From contig JAQBTZ010000027.1 in the NCBI GenBank assembly GCA_027624675.1, positions 1-7,431 on the forward strand: DNA of 7,431 nt, in the 5' to 3' direction. Below the pieces are notes generated by a model. The model worked only from the letters and a program-made list of their open reading frames with translations. It did no database searches and was not told the DNA's origin. Origin of the DNA: a bacterium (GTDB taxonomy: Bacteria > Patescibacteriota > WWE3 > 2-01-FULL-39-13 > JAQBTZ01). Below are positions 1 through 6,309 of the stretch, piece after piece (the stretch's first letter is position 1; every line of letters begins with the position of its first letter). Both the position numbers and the translations under genes were made by a program.

Positions 1-1244
1 ATTAAATTAGATTTTAATGACTCTAGCTTATCAGCGCCAATACTAAATCCAGCAGCCGCACTGTGTCCTCCAAGATTTATAAAATCAGGTTCAAATTTTC
101 GAAGTAACTCTATTATATTTATTTCGGGTATTGACCTTGCTGATCCCTTAGCAATACCATTTTCAATTTGTATTACTAATGCAGGTTTATAATATTTTTG
201 AGTAAGCCTCCCTGCTACTAAACCAATTATCCCCTCATGAAAATCCTTGCCAGTAATAAAACTTATCAGATCTCCGTTAACTTGATCCTCTGCAATCTTA
301 ATCATTGCGAGCGTTTTCTGTTGTCGCTCTATATTAATTTGATTAAGTTTTCTTGAGTATTGTTGAGCCAAACTTATATCCTTAGTGTATAACAGCCTTA
401 AAGCATCAAATACGTTCTCTAGCCTTCCTGACGCGTTTATTCTAGGTGCAATTACCCATCCTACATCTTTCGCCTTAACCTCTTTTTCAAATCCAGATAT
501 ATTTAATAACTGCTTAACACCTACCCTAGGATTTTTATTAATTATTTCCAACCCCCTCTTTACTAACTCCCTATTTATATTTGCTAATGGTTGTAGATCT
601 GCAATCGTACCTATTGCAACTAAATCTATGCCAAAACCTATTTTATTAATCAGACTAGCTACAATAAAATAAACTATACCCACTGCACAAAGTTTATCTG
701 TCCAAACTAAACAATCTGACTCTGGAACATCTTTAGCTTTTTGATGATGATCGGTTAACAAAACTTTAATTCCCATCTCTTGTGCCTTTTTAACTTGCTC
801 AACTGCCGTAATACCACAATCAACCGTTATTAGTAACCCTTTTTTTTCTCCAAAATACTTTTCATCTATCGCTTGCAACGAATCAAAACTTAGCCCATAC
901 CCCTCGTCAAACCTACTTGGAATATACGGAAATACATTTTTGTAACCTAACTCCTCATAAATTGCTTGCCAAAGTATCGCAGTAGAAGTTATGCCATCAG
1001 CATCGTAATCGCCATGAATAACGATAGGTAGATTTTCTTTAATTGCAGTGTTAATTAATTTTACAGATTTTTTAATACTTTTAATAAAATCTTTACCTAA
1101 AAATTCTATAATACTTTTTTGATCAAGATTACTATATTTTTCTAGCTCGACTAAATTAGTAACCCCTCTATTTGTAAGTAGTTGTTCAAAAGCTAACTTA
1201 TGACTATCTATTAATTTTTCACTTTTGAGTTTCCAGTTTGACAT
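1..1244 (-). CDS. recJ: RecJ single-stranded-DNA-specific 5'-3' exonuclease (3' end outside the window)
   Basis: The first 414 residues are visible; the rest lies past the left edge. RecJ of most bacteria is about 550-580 residues, so roughly 150 are missing. It degrades single-stranded DNA 5' to 3' in recombination and mismatch or base-excision repair. The DHH phosphoesterase motifs are all present: HGDYDADG at about residues 77-84, VDCGIT at 141-146, TDHH at 164-167 and IADLQPL at 214-220. The DHHA1 part follows, with NASGRLENVFDA at about 270-281, FHEGIIGLVAGRL at 335-347, KGSARSIP at 366-373 and the GGHSAAAGF signature at 392-400. No metal-binding residue looks replaced. The ATG at 1244 is chosen because the N-terminus fits the family. 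No Shine-Dalgarno is seen in the very AT-rich 43-base gap after secF. The secD-secF-recJ order is also known in Firmicutes. The visible frame has no interruption. Confidence 0.95.
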   Translation of the reverse strand, partial: MSNWKLKSEKLIDSHKLAFEQLLTNRGVTNLVELEKYSNLDQKSIIEFLGKDFIKSIKKSVKLINTAIKENLPIVIHGDYDADGITSTAILWQAIYEELGYKNVFPYIPSRFDEGYGLSFDSLQAIDEKYFGEKKGLLITVDCGITAVEQVKKAQEMGIKVLLTDHHQKAKDVPESDCLVWTDKLCAVGIVYFIVASLINKIGFGIDLVAIGTIADLQPLANINRELVKRGLEIINKNPRVGVKQLLNISGFEKEVKAKDVGWVIAPRINASGRLENVFDALRLLYTKDISLAQQYSRKLNQINIERQQKTLAMIKIAEDQVNGDLISFITGKDFHEGIIGLVAGRLTQKYYKPALVIQIENGIAKGSARSIPEINIIELLRKFEPDFINLGGHSAAAGFSIGADKLESLKSNL

Positions 1245-1270
1245 AAGAGAAATTTAAATTAAAAAACTAA

Positions 1271-1276
1271 ATTATA
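1271..1276 (-). promoter_or_regulatory. possible internal -10 box before recJ
   Basis: A perfect TATAAT lies on the minus strand in the secF-recJ gap, 27 bases upstream of the recJ ATG. No convincing -35 hexamer sits 16-18 bases further up, and the gap is so AT-rich that a chance match is plausible. If real, it would let recJ be transcribed apart from secDF. Confidence 0.25.
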
Positions 1277-1287
1277 AATGTTAAAAA

Positions 1288-2142
1288 CTACTTACGTCTT
1301 TTTAACCATTCATATACTAACGGAGTCGAAACAAATGGTGAGCTATACGTTCCTACTATTATTCCAATAAATAGTGCTAACACAAACCATTTTATTGTTT
1401 CACCACCAAGTAAAAATACTGCAAGTAACATTATTGCGGTTGCAACTGAATTATTTAATGATCTAACCATAGTACTGTTTATTGCCAAATTCATTTGTTC
1501 TTCTAAAGCCATTTTAGGTTGATTCTTTCGAACTTCTCTATACCTATCAAAAACCACAATTGTGTCATGAACTGAAAAACTTAATATAGTTAACACCGCG
1601 GTAACAAAAAGTGAATCAACTTGAACACCATAAAAATGACCCAAAAATGAAAAGCTTCCTATTAAGATAATAACATCATGAATCATTGCAATAATGGCAG
1701 AAACACCAAATACTGCTTCATTAAATTGATATGATACATAAAGCATAATCGCAATTGATGATAAAGCAATCGCAATCAAAGTTTTTATAAGTAGCTCTCT
1801 ACCTAAAGAGGGGCCTATTGTTTCAAATTTATTTTCTACTAGATTTTTATCTTTTCCCTTTAGTTCATCTAATATTTTATTCTTTTGTTCTGAAGTTATT
1901 GTATTTAAACTTAGATTATAAATACCATCTTTAACATCAATTTTATAAACCTCAATTTTATTATTGCTTATTATTTCCTTTATTTCCTCAGTTTTTAAAT
2001 CCGTTTGAATATTCCAATTTGTTCCTCCAGTAAAATCAATAGCGACATTTAATCTATAAACTAGTAAAAAATAAATACTAAGTGTAATTAACAATCCAGA
2101 AAAAATATAGTTATATTTTCTATTTTGAATATATTTAATCAT
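1288..2142 (-). CDS. secF: SecF protein-export membrane protein
   Basis: SecF pairs with SecD in the membrane complex that uses the proton gradient to complete export through SecYEG. At 284 residues it is near the usual length of about 300. One N-terminal membrane segment (about 12-28) is followed by the signature AIDFTGGT at 34-41, a small periplasmic domain, ETIGPSLGREL at 107-117, and five further membrane segments. Conserved motifs include AMIHDVIIL at 152-160 and SVHDTIVVFDRYRE at about 190-203. Asp193, and Arg227 in MVRSLNNS, fall where residues implicated in proton conduction lie in Thermus SecDF (from family knowledge). The ATG overlaps the secD stop by one base (TAATG), which favours translational coupling. 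A GGGGGT run about 10 bases upstream can serve as ribosome binding site. SecD and SecF are separate proteins here rather than fused as in Bacillus. Confidence 0.97.
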   Translation of the reverse strand: MIKYIQNRKYNYIFSGLLITLSIYFLLVYRLNVAIDFTGGTNWNIQTDLKTEEIKEIISNNKIEVYKIDVKDGIYNLSLNTITSEQKNKILDELKGKDKNLVENKFETIGPSLGRELLIKTLIAIALSSIAIMLYVSYQFNEAVFGVSAIIAMIHDVIILIGSFSFLGHFYGVQVDSLFVTAVLTILSFSVHDTIVVFDRYREVRKNQPKMALEEQMNLAINSTMVRSLNNSVATAIMLLAVFLLGGETIKWFVLALFIGIIVGTYSSPFVSTPLVYEWLKRRK

Positions 2143-3557
2143 TAAATATTTACCCCCTTAAAAAATACCCTTATTAAATTTCTTGTTACAACAACACCTG
2201 TAAATAAACTAACAAATACTCCAATTGTAAGTGTTATAGCAAATCCCCTAACAGGTCCACTTGTAACTAAAAAATTCCAGTTAAAAGGATTAGTTAATAT
2301 AAATGCAGTTATTAATGTTGCAAAATTAGCATCACGAACCGAACTCCATGATCTCTGAAAACCCCTTTCTATTGCTATTCCTAGTGGTTTTTTTTGCAAT
2401 AACTCTTCTCTAATTCTTTCAAAAATTAATATGTTAGAATCAACTGCCATTCCTATTGACAGCAAAAACCCTGCAAGCCCTGGAAGATTTAAAACTATAG
2501 ATCCTAAACCAGGAATAACTCCTTTGTATATTGCAACAATAATTAAAACATATATTGTTAAAGCAACATTAGCAATTAATCCAAGTCTTCCATAATTTAA
2601 AATCATAAATATAGCAACCAAGATAAATCCGATAACACCTGCTATTATTGTTTTATTCACGGATACCTGCCCTAACGTTGGACCAATTTCTTGTTGTTCA
2701 ATAATTTTTACCGGAACAGGTAACGCACCAGCTCTAAGCTGAATTGCTAAAGAATTTGCCTGTTCAACTGTAAAAGATCCTGAAATAACCGCGTTACCAT
2801 CTGCTATTACACTTTGTACCGTTGGAGCACTTACTATCTGATCATCTAAAAATATAGCAATTGGTTTACCTAAATTATCTTGCGTAAGTTTTGCAAATTT
2901 TTTTGAACCATCTATATTAAATGATAATGAAACCTGCGGACCAGAATCAGTGCTTTGTGAACTATTATTAAATACTACTTCTGCTCGTCTTAAATCTTTG
3001 CCGTTTAAGTCAGTAGATAAAAATGCACCTAAACCTTGTACATCTATTAAACCATCTGGTGGTTCTACTCCATCAACTGGTTCGTATAATGTTCTAAACT
3101 CAAGCTGTGCTGTTTCTCCAATTAAGCTTATTGCCTCTTTAGTATCTGACACCCCTGGCATATCAACAACAACTCTGTATTCTGCATTCTCCCCAACGCC
3201 AATTTTTGAGGTAACAATAGTTGGCTCACTCACTCCAAAAAGGTTAACCCTACGCTCAATTACATTTTTGACTGATTCGATTGCTTTCAATCTATCATTT
3301 TCTGAGATATCTTTCATATCTGCCTGTAAAACAACATGAACACCACCTTGAATGTCTAAACCCTTTTTAAACTCAAACTTTTTGTAGATTCTTCCAATAA
3401 TTGGAAAGTTTGCTTCGATAATATCTCCGCCAATTGCAGTATCAACCTTATACTGTCCAATATTAAATTTCACTGGAATTGTAGGTACTGCAATGAAAAA
3501 ACAAATTACAGTAACAATAATTATTAAATAATAAATTTTTAATCTTGATTTTATCAT
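2142..3557 (-). CDS. secD: SecD protein-export membrane protein
   Basis: This 471-residue protein is the large subunit of the SecDF export-assisting complex. Membrane segment 1 is at about 8-26. KGLDIQGGVHVVLQAD at 65-80 is the family signature, followed by the large extracytoplasmic P1 domain. DDQIVSAPTV at 238-247, AGALPVP at 276-282 and GPTLGQ at 292-297 lead into five C-terminal membrane segments (about 303-460). Within these, LPGLAGFLLSIGMAVDSNILIFERIREEL (about 358-385) carries the conserved Asp373 of the proton pathway, and GFQRSWSSVRDANFATLI (399-416) is also typical. It is shorter than E. coli SecD (about 615) but normal for compact SecD proteins. The start overlaps the stop of the upstream regulator-like gene (ATGA). 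GGAGG lies 10 bases upstream, inside the end of that gene, so coupled translation is likely. Confidence 0.97.
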   Translation of the reverse strand: MIKSRLKIYYLIIIVTVICFFIAVPTIPVKFNIGQYKVDTAIGGDIIEANFPIIGRIYKKFEFKKGLDIQGGVHVVLQADMKDISENDRLKAIESVKNVIERRVNLFGVSEPTIVTSKIGVGENAEYRVVVDMPGVSDTKEAISLIGETAQLEFRTLYEPVDGVEPPDGLIDVQGLGAFLSTDLNGKDLRRAEVVFNNSSQSTDSGPQVSLSFNIDGSKKFAKLTQDNLGKPIAIFLDDQIVSAPTVQSVIADGNAVISGSFTVEQANSLAIQLRAGALPVPVKIIEQQEIGPTLGQVSVNKTIIAGVIGFILVAIFMILNYGRLGLIANVALTIYVLIIVAIYKGVIPGLGSIVLNLPGLAGFLLSIGMAVDSNILIFERIREELLQKKPLGIAIERGFQRSWSSVRDANFATLITAFILTNPFNWNFLVTSGPVRGFAITLTIGVFVSLFTGVVVTRNLIRVFFKGVNI

Positions 3558-4132
3558 CCTGTTAATTCCTCCTCAGAACCTACTATCATTACTTTTGGGG
3601 TTAATAAAATCCCCATAAGGAAAGGGTCTTTACGTTCTTTTCTAAAATTTAGCTCATCAAAATCAAAAACACTAAAATTAATTTGTGTGTTTGATCTCTC
3701 TTCTTCTTCATTAATTAATTTTTCTGCCTTTTCAATATCAATCTTTCCAATCATTAATAAATCCACCTCTTTTTTATTTTTCGATTTCACCCCTTCGATA
3801 TAACCTCTTCTTAACGTAATAAACTTAACATCACCTAAGCTTTTATAACTTGCTAATAACTTTTTCCCAAGTCCGTACTCTTTCCCTATCATACCAAGTA
3901 ATTCTGGAAATAAAGTATGTGTTCGATTAATAGAGTAAAACACCTTATTTCCTCTTGGTACTCTTATAACAAGCTTTATACTTTCCAGATTATCAAGCTC
4001 ACGCCTAACCGCGTTTACCTCGGTCTTTATTCTTCGTGTTAGTTCTCGTACATGAAGATCTTCTTCATCACTTAATATTAACTCTTTCAAAAGTCTTACC
4101 CGTACTTCTGAGACAAATATTTTTTCTATCAT
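3554..4132 (-). CDS. winged-helix DNA-binding protein with degenerate nucleotidyltransferase-like domain
   Basis: This 192-residue protein has two parts. Residues 1-75 look like an ArsR-type winged helix: LHVRELTRRI as helix 2, TEVNAVRRELDNLESIKLV as recognition helix, and VPRGNKVFYSIN as the wing. Residues 100-190 match the layout of the MNT-type nucleotidyltransferase fold often fused to such winged helices: a GxFxRG-like turn, a DIDLLVIG-like strand (EVDLLMIGKID, 122-132), then INFSVFDFDEL and DPFLMGILLTPKVMIVGSEEEL. The active-site pattern GS...D-x-D appears as G110-Y111...E122-V-D124: the Ser is Tyr and the first Asp is Glu, at unchanged spacing. Catalysis is therefore doubtful and a regulatory role is inferred. 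AAGGA lies 10 bases before the ATG. It sits 27 bases after the DUF3048 gene and overlaps secD by 4 bases, so it is co-transcribed with the export genes. The target is unknown. Confidence 0.8.
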   Translation of the reverse strand: MIEKIFVSEVRVRLLKELILSDEEDLHVRELTRRIKTEVNAVRRELDNLESIKLVIRVPRGNKVFYSINRTHTLFPELLGMIGKEYGLGKKLLASYKSLGDVKFITLRRGYIEGVKSKNKKEVDLLMIGKIDIEKAEKLINEEEERSNTQINFSVFDFDELNFRKERKDPFLMGILLTPKVMIVGSEEELTG

Positions 4133-4159
4133 GCAACTTTTTTCCTTAAATCAGCAGAA

Positions 4160-5434
4160 TTACTGACTTACAAATGATACTGAATTACCGGCAGGTAATA
4201 CCTCAACCCAGATCTGTCCTCTATCAAATTTTATCTGATTACCAATGGTGTCATAAAAAATCTCTCTTTCTGTAGCTGAAGTCTTTATCCATTTTCCTAA
4301 GGTTTCTTTACCATCTATATAAATTTTTGCAGTACCAGAACCAATTACATCATAAAATAGATGTCCTTTTTTATCTCCTGCTGATCTTTCTGTTGCAAAC
4401 ATAACAATAACAGTTTTTGGTGAAATCCTTTTATTTGAATTTCCAGCATCAACTGTGGCCTGCCCACCTTGTGATCTATCCCAGCTATTTGTACCTACGT
4501 TATATTCGTATTTTACAGCAAACTCAGGAACATCCCAAAAATTAAAGCTAAGCATAGCAGATTTTGATCTTAAGCTTGGCTCAGCATCTTCTTTAAACTG
4601 CCACTGGCCAAAAGGTGTATATGTTTTCCACTCTGCCTCGGGATAAATTGCTTTAATACCTGTGCCTGGTAAATTCCAAAGCACATTAGTATCAGCATAA
4701 CCTGTGTGTTCTAGTGGAACATCCCTCGAATTATCTCTGTAATATGCTGGATCTCCTTCAAACTCTGTAGAACCTACATACGCTTGATCTAAACTTGGTA
4801 ACCCAATCTTGTTCATATATGTATAAACATCTGCTTCGGGATTTGTAGTATTTTCAGGATCAGTAGGGTTAACGTAAGCTCCACCCCAGTGTGCATAAAA
4901 CGGATTATATCCTGCAACTATTGATGCATAAAATACTCTGGCTGATCTAACTGGACCAACTTGACCTGCGCCTTGTGAGTGAAAAATTGCAGCCCACCTA
5001 GTTATTCCACCCTCAGCAACTATCTCGTAAACTATATCTGCATATGAAACACCATACTGAGGCCTAGCTAAAACGTGATTATTAATCATAACTGCTAGTG
5101 GTCTTCGATTTGTAAATACCTCGTATTGTTTCTGAGTATATAAAACACCATTTATTGGACTTGGTTGTATTTTTTCTCCATCGTCAAATAAATTTTCCGC
5201 TCCTGTTCCATTTCCTCCTGTCATTGTTACTTCATCTTTCAATTTATTAACGTCTTTATCACCAGTTGATTTATTCTTATTGACAAATAAAAATGCACCT
5301 AACCCGATTACCAATAAACTTGTGATTAATAACCCTAAAACGATATATTTCTTATTATTTTTAGGGGGAATCGAATTTGATACATTACCAACCGTAGCTA
5401 AATCAATTACTTCATTCTGAACATCTTCATTCAT
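4160..5434 (-). CDS. membrane-anchored DUF3048 (YerB-like) protein
   Basis: From the ATG at 5434 the protein has 424 residues. An in-frame TTG five codons upstream (5449) is possible, but neither start has a Shine-Dalgarno. A cytoplasmic N-terminus of about 30 residues precedes one membrane segment (YIVLGLLITSLLVIGLGAFLF) and a polar, Gly/Thr/Asp-rich linker. The rest should be extracytoplasmic. The first DUF3048 half is recognised by NHVLARPQYGVSYADIVYE, EGGITRWAAIFHS, GPVRSARVFY and YAHWGG. The C-terminal half shows WDRSQGG, VIVMFA, GHLFYDVIGSGTAKIYIDGK, GKWIKTS and the terminal FDRGQIWVEVLPAGNSV. The family is named for Bacillus YerB; I know of no established biochemical function, though a cell-envelope role is commonly supposed. 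It is the first gene of the operon leading to secDF. An insertion between the two halves (about 170-300) appears specific to this lineage, which is an inference without an alignment. Confidence 0.9.
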   Translation of the reverse strand: MNEDVQNEVIDLATVGNVSNSIPPKNNKKYIVLGLLITSLLVIGLGAFLFVNKNKSTGDKDVNKLKDEVTMTGGNGTGAENLFDDGEKIQPSPINGVLYTQKQYEVFTNRRPLAVMINNHVLARPQYGVSYADIVYEIVAEGGITRWAAIFHSQGAGQVGPVRSARVFYASIVAGYNPFYAHWGGAYVNPTDPENTTNPEADVYTYMNKIGLPSLDQAYVGSTEFEGDPAYYRDNSRDVPLEHTGYADTNVLWNLPGTGIKAIYPEAEWKTYTPFGQWQFKEDAEPSLRSKSAMLSFNFWDVPEFAVKYEYNVGTNSWDRSQGGQATVDAGNSNKRISPKTVIVMFATERSAGDKKGHLFYDVIGSGTAKIYIDGKETLGKWIKTSATEREIFYDTIGNQIKFDRGQIWVEVLPAGNSVSFVSQ

Positions 5435-5473
5435 ATTTAACAGTTTCAAAATTTTTACTAGAACTTAACCATT

Positions 5474-5479
5474 ATTATA
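5474..5479 (-). promoter_or_regulatory. probable -10 box of the DUF3048-secDF-recJ operon
   Basis: A perfect TATAAT on the minus strand predicts transcription starting near 5467, about 33 bases before the ATG at 5434. The -35 region (TTCTTG at 17-base spacing) is weak. The position in the only divergent gap of the window supports it. Confidence 0.5.
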
Positions 5480-5504
5480 GAAATATTCGTAAAGAACAAG
5501 AATT

Positions 5505-5515
5505 TATAGTATTAT
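5505..5515 (+). promoter_or_regulatory. probable -10 region of the small membrane protein gene
   Basis: TATAGT (5505-5510) overlaps TATTAT (5510-5515) just before the plus-strand ATG at 5526. Either box would start transcription within about 10 bases of the ATG, so the message would be leaderless or nearly so. No ribosome binding site is present in the T-rich stretch before the ATG. No good -35 is seen. Confidence 0.4.
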
Positions 5516-5525
5516 TTTTTTTAAT

Positions 5526-5786
5526 ATGAATAAAAATGATAAAAATTCACAAAGACAAATAGAGGTACTAAAGGCACAGCTTGCATCTAAAAATAAAAAT
5601 GAGAGAAAGATAAATAATGTGCAAAGTGTTGATACATCTGTATATAAAGAAACATCAATTGATCCCAAATTTTACAAAACATCATTAATTAAAACTATTA
5701 ACCTAACTTTAGTTATAGTTAGTACATTGTTGATTTTATATGTTTTTCAAGATAAATGGGTTGGACTAATTAATCTGGGTTTCTAA
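5526..5786 (+). CDS. small tail-anchored membrane protein, unrecognised
   Basis: I do not recognise this 86-residue protein. The N-terminal half is highly polar and Lys/Asn/Gln-rich, and QRQIEVLKAQLASKNKNERK (about 9-28) could form a short helix or coiled coil. Residues about 58-75 (INLTLVIVSTLLILYVF) form one clear membrane segment, with about 11 residues after it (QDKWVGLINLGF). The expected topology is a cytoplasmic N-terminus with a C-terminal anchor. Codon use and AT content match the neighbouring operon. The frame runs from just after a plausible promoter to a TAA, which argues for a real gene. It is divergent from the DUF3048 operon and ends 7 bases from the 3' end of rnpB on the opposite strand. 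A divisome-like or translocon-associated small protein is imaginable, but nothing in the sequence proves it. Confidence 0.65.
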   Translation: MNKNDKNSQRQIEVLKAQLASKNKNERKINNVQSVDTSVYKETSIDPKFYKTSLIKTINLTLVIVSTLLILYVFQDKWVGLINLGF

Positions 5787-5793
5787 TTATTGT

Positions 5794-6105
5794 GTAGGGA
5801 AAGAGTAAGCCAGATTCTGTTTTACCAATAATCAATCTAAGCTCCAACTTGGCACCTTGCCGAGTAGACTTAAAACGGTGCTTCGTGGATTGCAGCGGGG
5901 AGGATTGCCCGTTTCAGTTAAAACCATTGCAGGTCTTAAACACGTTTCTGTTGCTCTCAGTTAAGGTTAATTCCTTAACCGTCTGTAAACCTTTCGATTT
6001 ACTAGCACTGGACCTTTCAGCCGACGCCTTACAGCGCCCACCCTACTCTATGCTGTCTGGACTTTCCTCTCCTGATAAATCAGGAGTAATTGGTCTTTTC
6101 CCTAC
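5794..6105 (-). ncRNA. rnpB: RNase P RNA (catalytic subunit of tRNA 5'-end processing)
   Basis: The minus strand carries the conserved blocks in order: GAGGAAAGUCC (complement of 6059-6069), AGGGUG (6039-6044), ACAGAAAC (5944-5951), AGAUUGAU, and ACAGAAUCUGGCUUAC (5805-5820). The first and last of these form the P4 core. P1 closes the molecule by pairing GUAGGGAAAAGA at the 5' end with UCUUUCCCUAC at the 3' end. P2 pairs ACCAAU (6089-6094) with AUUGGU (5824-5829). P3 is a CUCCUGA/UCAGGAG hairpin with a UUUA loop (6069-6086). At about 312 nt it is smaller than the E. coli (377) or Bacillus (401) RNAs. I did not resolve P15 or the GGU loop that binds tRNA CCA. The ends are set by P1 and by the promoter; the 3' end could be a few bases off. 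No intrinsic terminator follows, so the 3' end may be made by processing. Plus-strand frames across it are shadows. Confidence 0.95.
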
Positions 6106-6111
6106 GGGGTA

Positions 6112-6120
6112 ATTATAACA
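6112..6120 (-). promoter_or_regulatory. rnpB promoter, extended -10
   Basis: TGT-TATAAT on the minus strand is a perfect -10 with a TGn extension. Six bases separate it from the G at 6105, exactly the first base of the P1 helix, which supports both the promoter and the RNA start. The -35 position is purine-rich and unlike TTGACA, as is common with extended -10 promoters. Confidence 0.7.
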
Positions 6121-6182
6121 TATCTATTTTAACCTTTTCCCTAAATATCCTTAAAATACTTACAACCTCAAAATTTGTAAAA

Positions 6183-6305
6183 TTATTGTAATTTTTTGAC
6201 TTTTTTATTTTGTAAACTTTTTGCATTTTTCCTAGAGATAGCACTCTTTCCTGTTTTTTGTTCAATATCTTTCCTTGCCGTTTTGTGTGATGTGAATGCG
6301 CCGTT
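6183..6305 (-). pseudogene. possible C-terminal remnant of a phage-antirepressor-like (Bro/DinD-type) gene
   Basis: After a TAA at 6306-6308, one minus-strand frame runs 40 codons to a TAA at 6183-6185. It reads AFTSHKTARKDIEQKTGKSA and then ISRKNAKSLQNKK. The block ARKDIEQKTGK...ISRKNAK resembles, from memory, the C-terminal ends of Bro-N/virulence-protein and DinD-like antirepressors (pattern ARk-iE-kTGkkvvs-NAk). There is no start codon and no N-terminal domain, so if real it is a decayed fragment. A second minus-strand frame is also open here because the strand is A-rich, so the open frame alone means little. Its first codons overlap the left inverted-repeat arm. I did not find its missing N-terminal part upstream of the Abi-alpha gene. 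Confidence 0.3.
6283..6302 (+). repeat. left arm of a 20-bp inverted repeat flanking the Abi-alpha gene
   Basis: TTGTGTGATGTGAATGCGCC matches the reverse complement of 7142-7161 at 18 of 20 positions; the mismatches are adjacent, at arm positions 9 and 10. CGTT lies immediately outside (6279-6282). The arm begins 8 bases beyond the stop of the Abi-alpha gene. Confidence 0.7.
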
Positions 6306-6309
6306 TTAT

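Larger units (their letters stand above)
6121..6309. other. intergenic AT-rich stretch between rnpB and the Abi-alpha gene
   Basis: This stretch holds a direct repeat of CTTTTCCCTA (6134-6143) that copies the rnpB 5'-end block at 6095-6104, the gene remnant called below, the left arm of the inverted repeat, and two copies of GCCGTTTT (6277-6284 and 6300-6307). No terminator hairpin with a U tract is obvious after the Abi-alpha stop. Confidence 0.4.

Noticed and set aside
385..672. A 95-codon plus-strand open frame.
   Set aside because: It is antisense to recJ across well conserved RecJ motifs.
2950..3339. A 129-codon plus-strand open frame.
   Set aside because: It is antisense to the P1 domain of secD, with no promoter or ribosome binding site support.
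5849..6112. An 87-codon plus-strand open frame.
   Set aside because: It lies wholly antisense to rnpB and near its ends; conserved RNA blocks and P1-P3 pairing explain the sequence.
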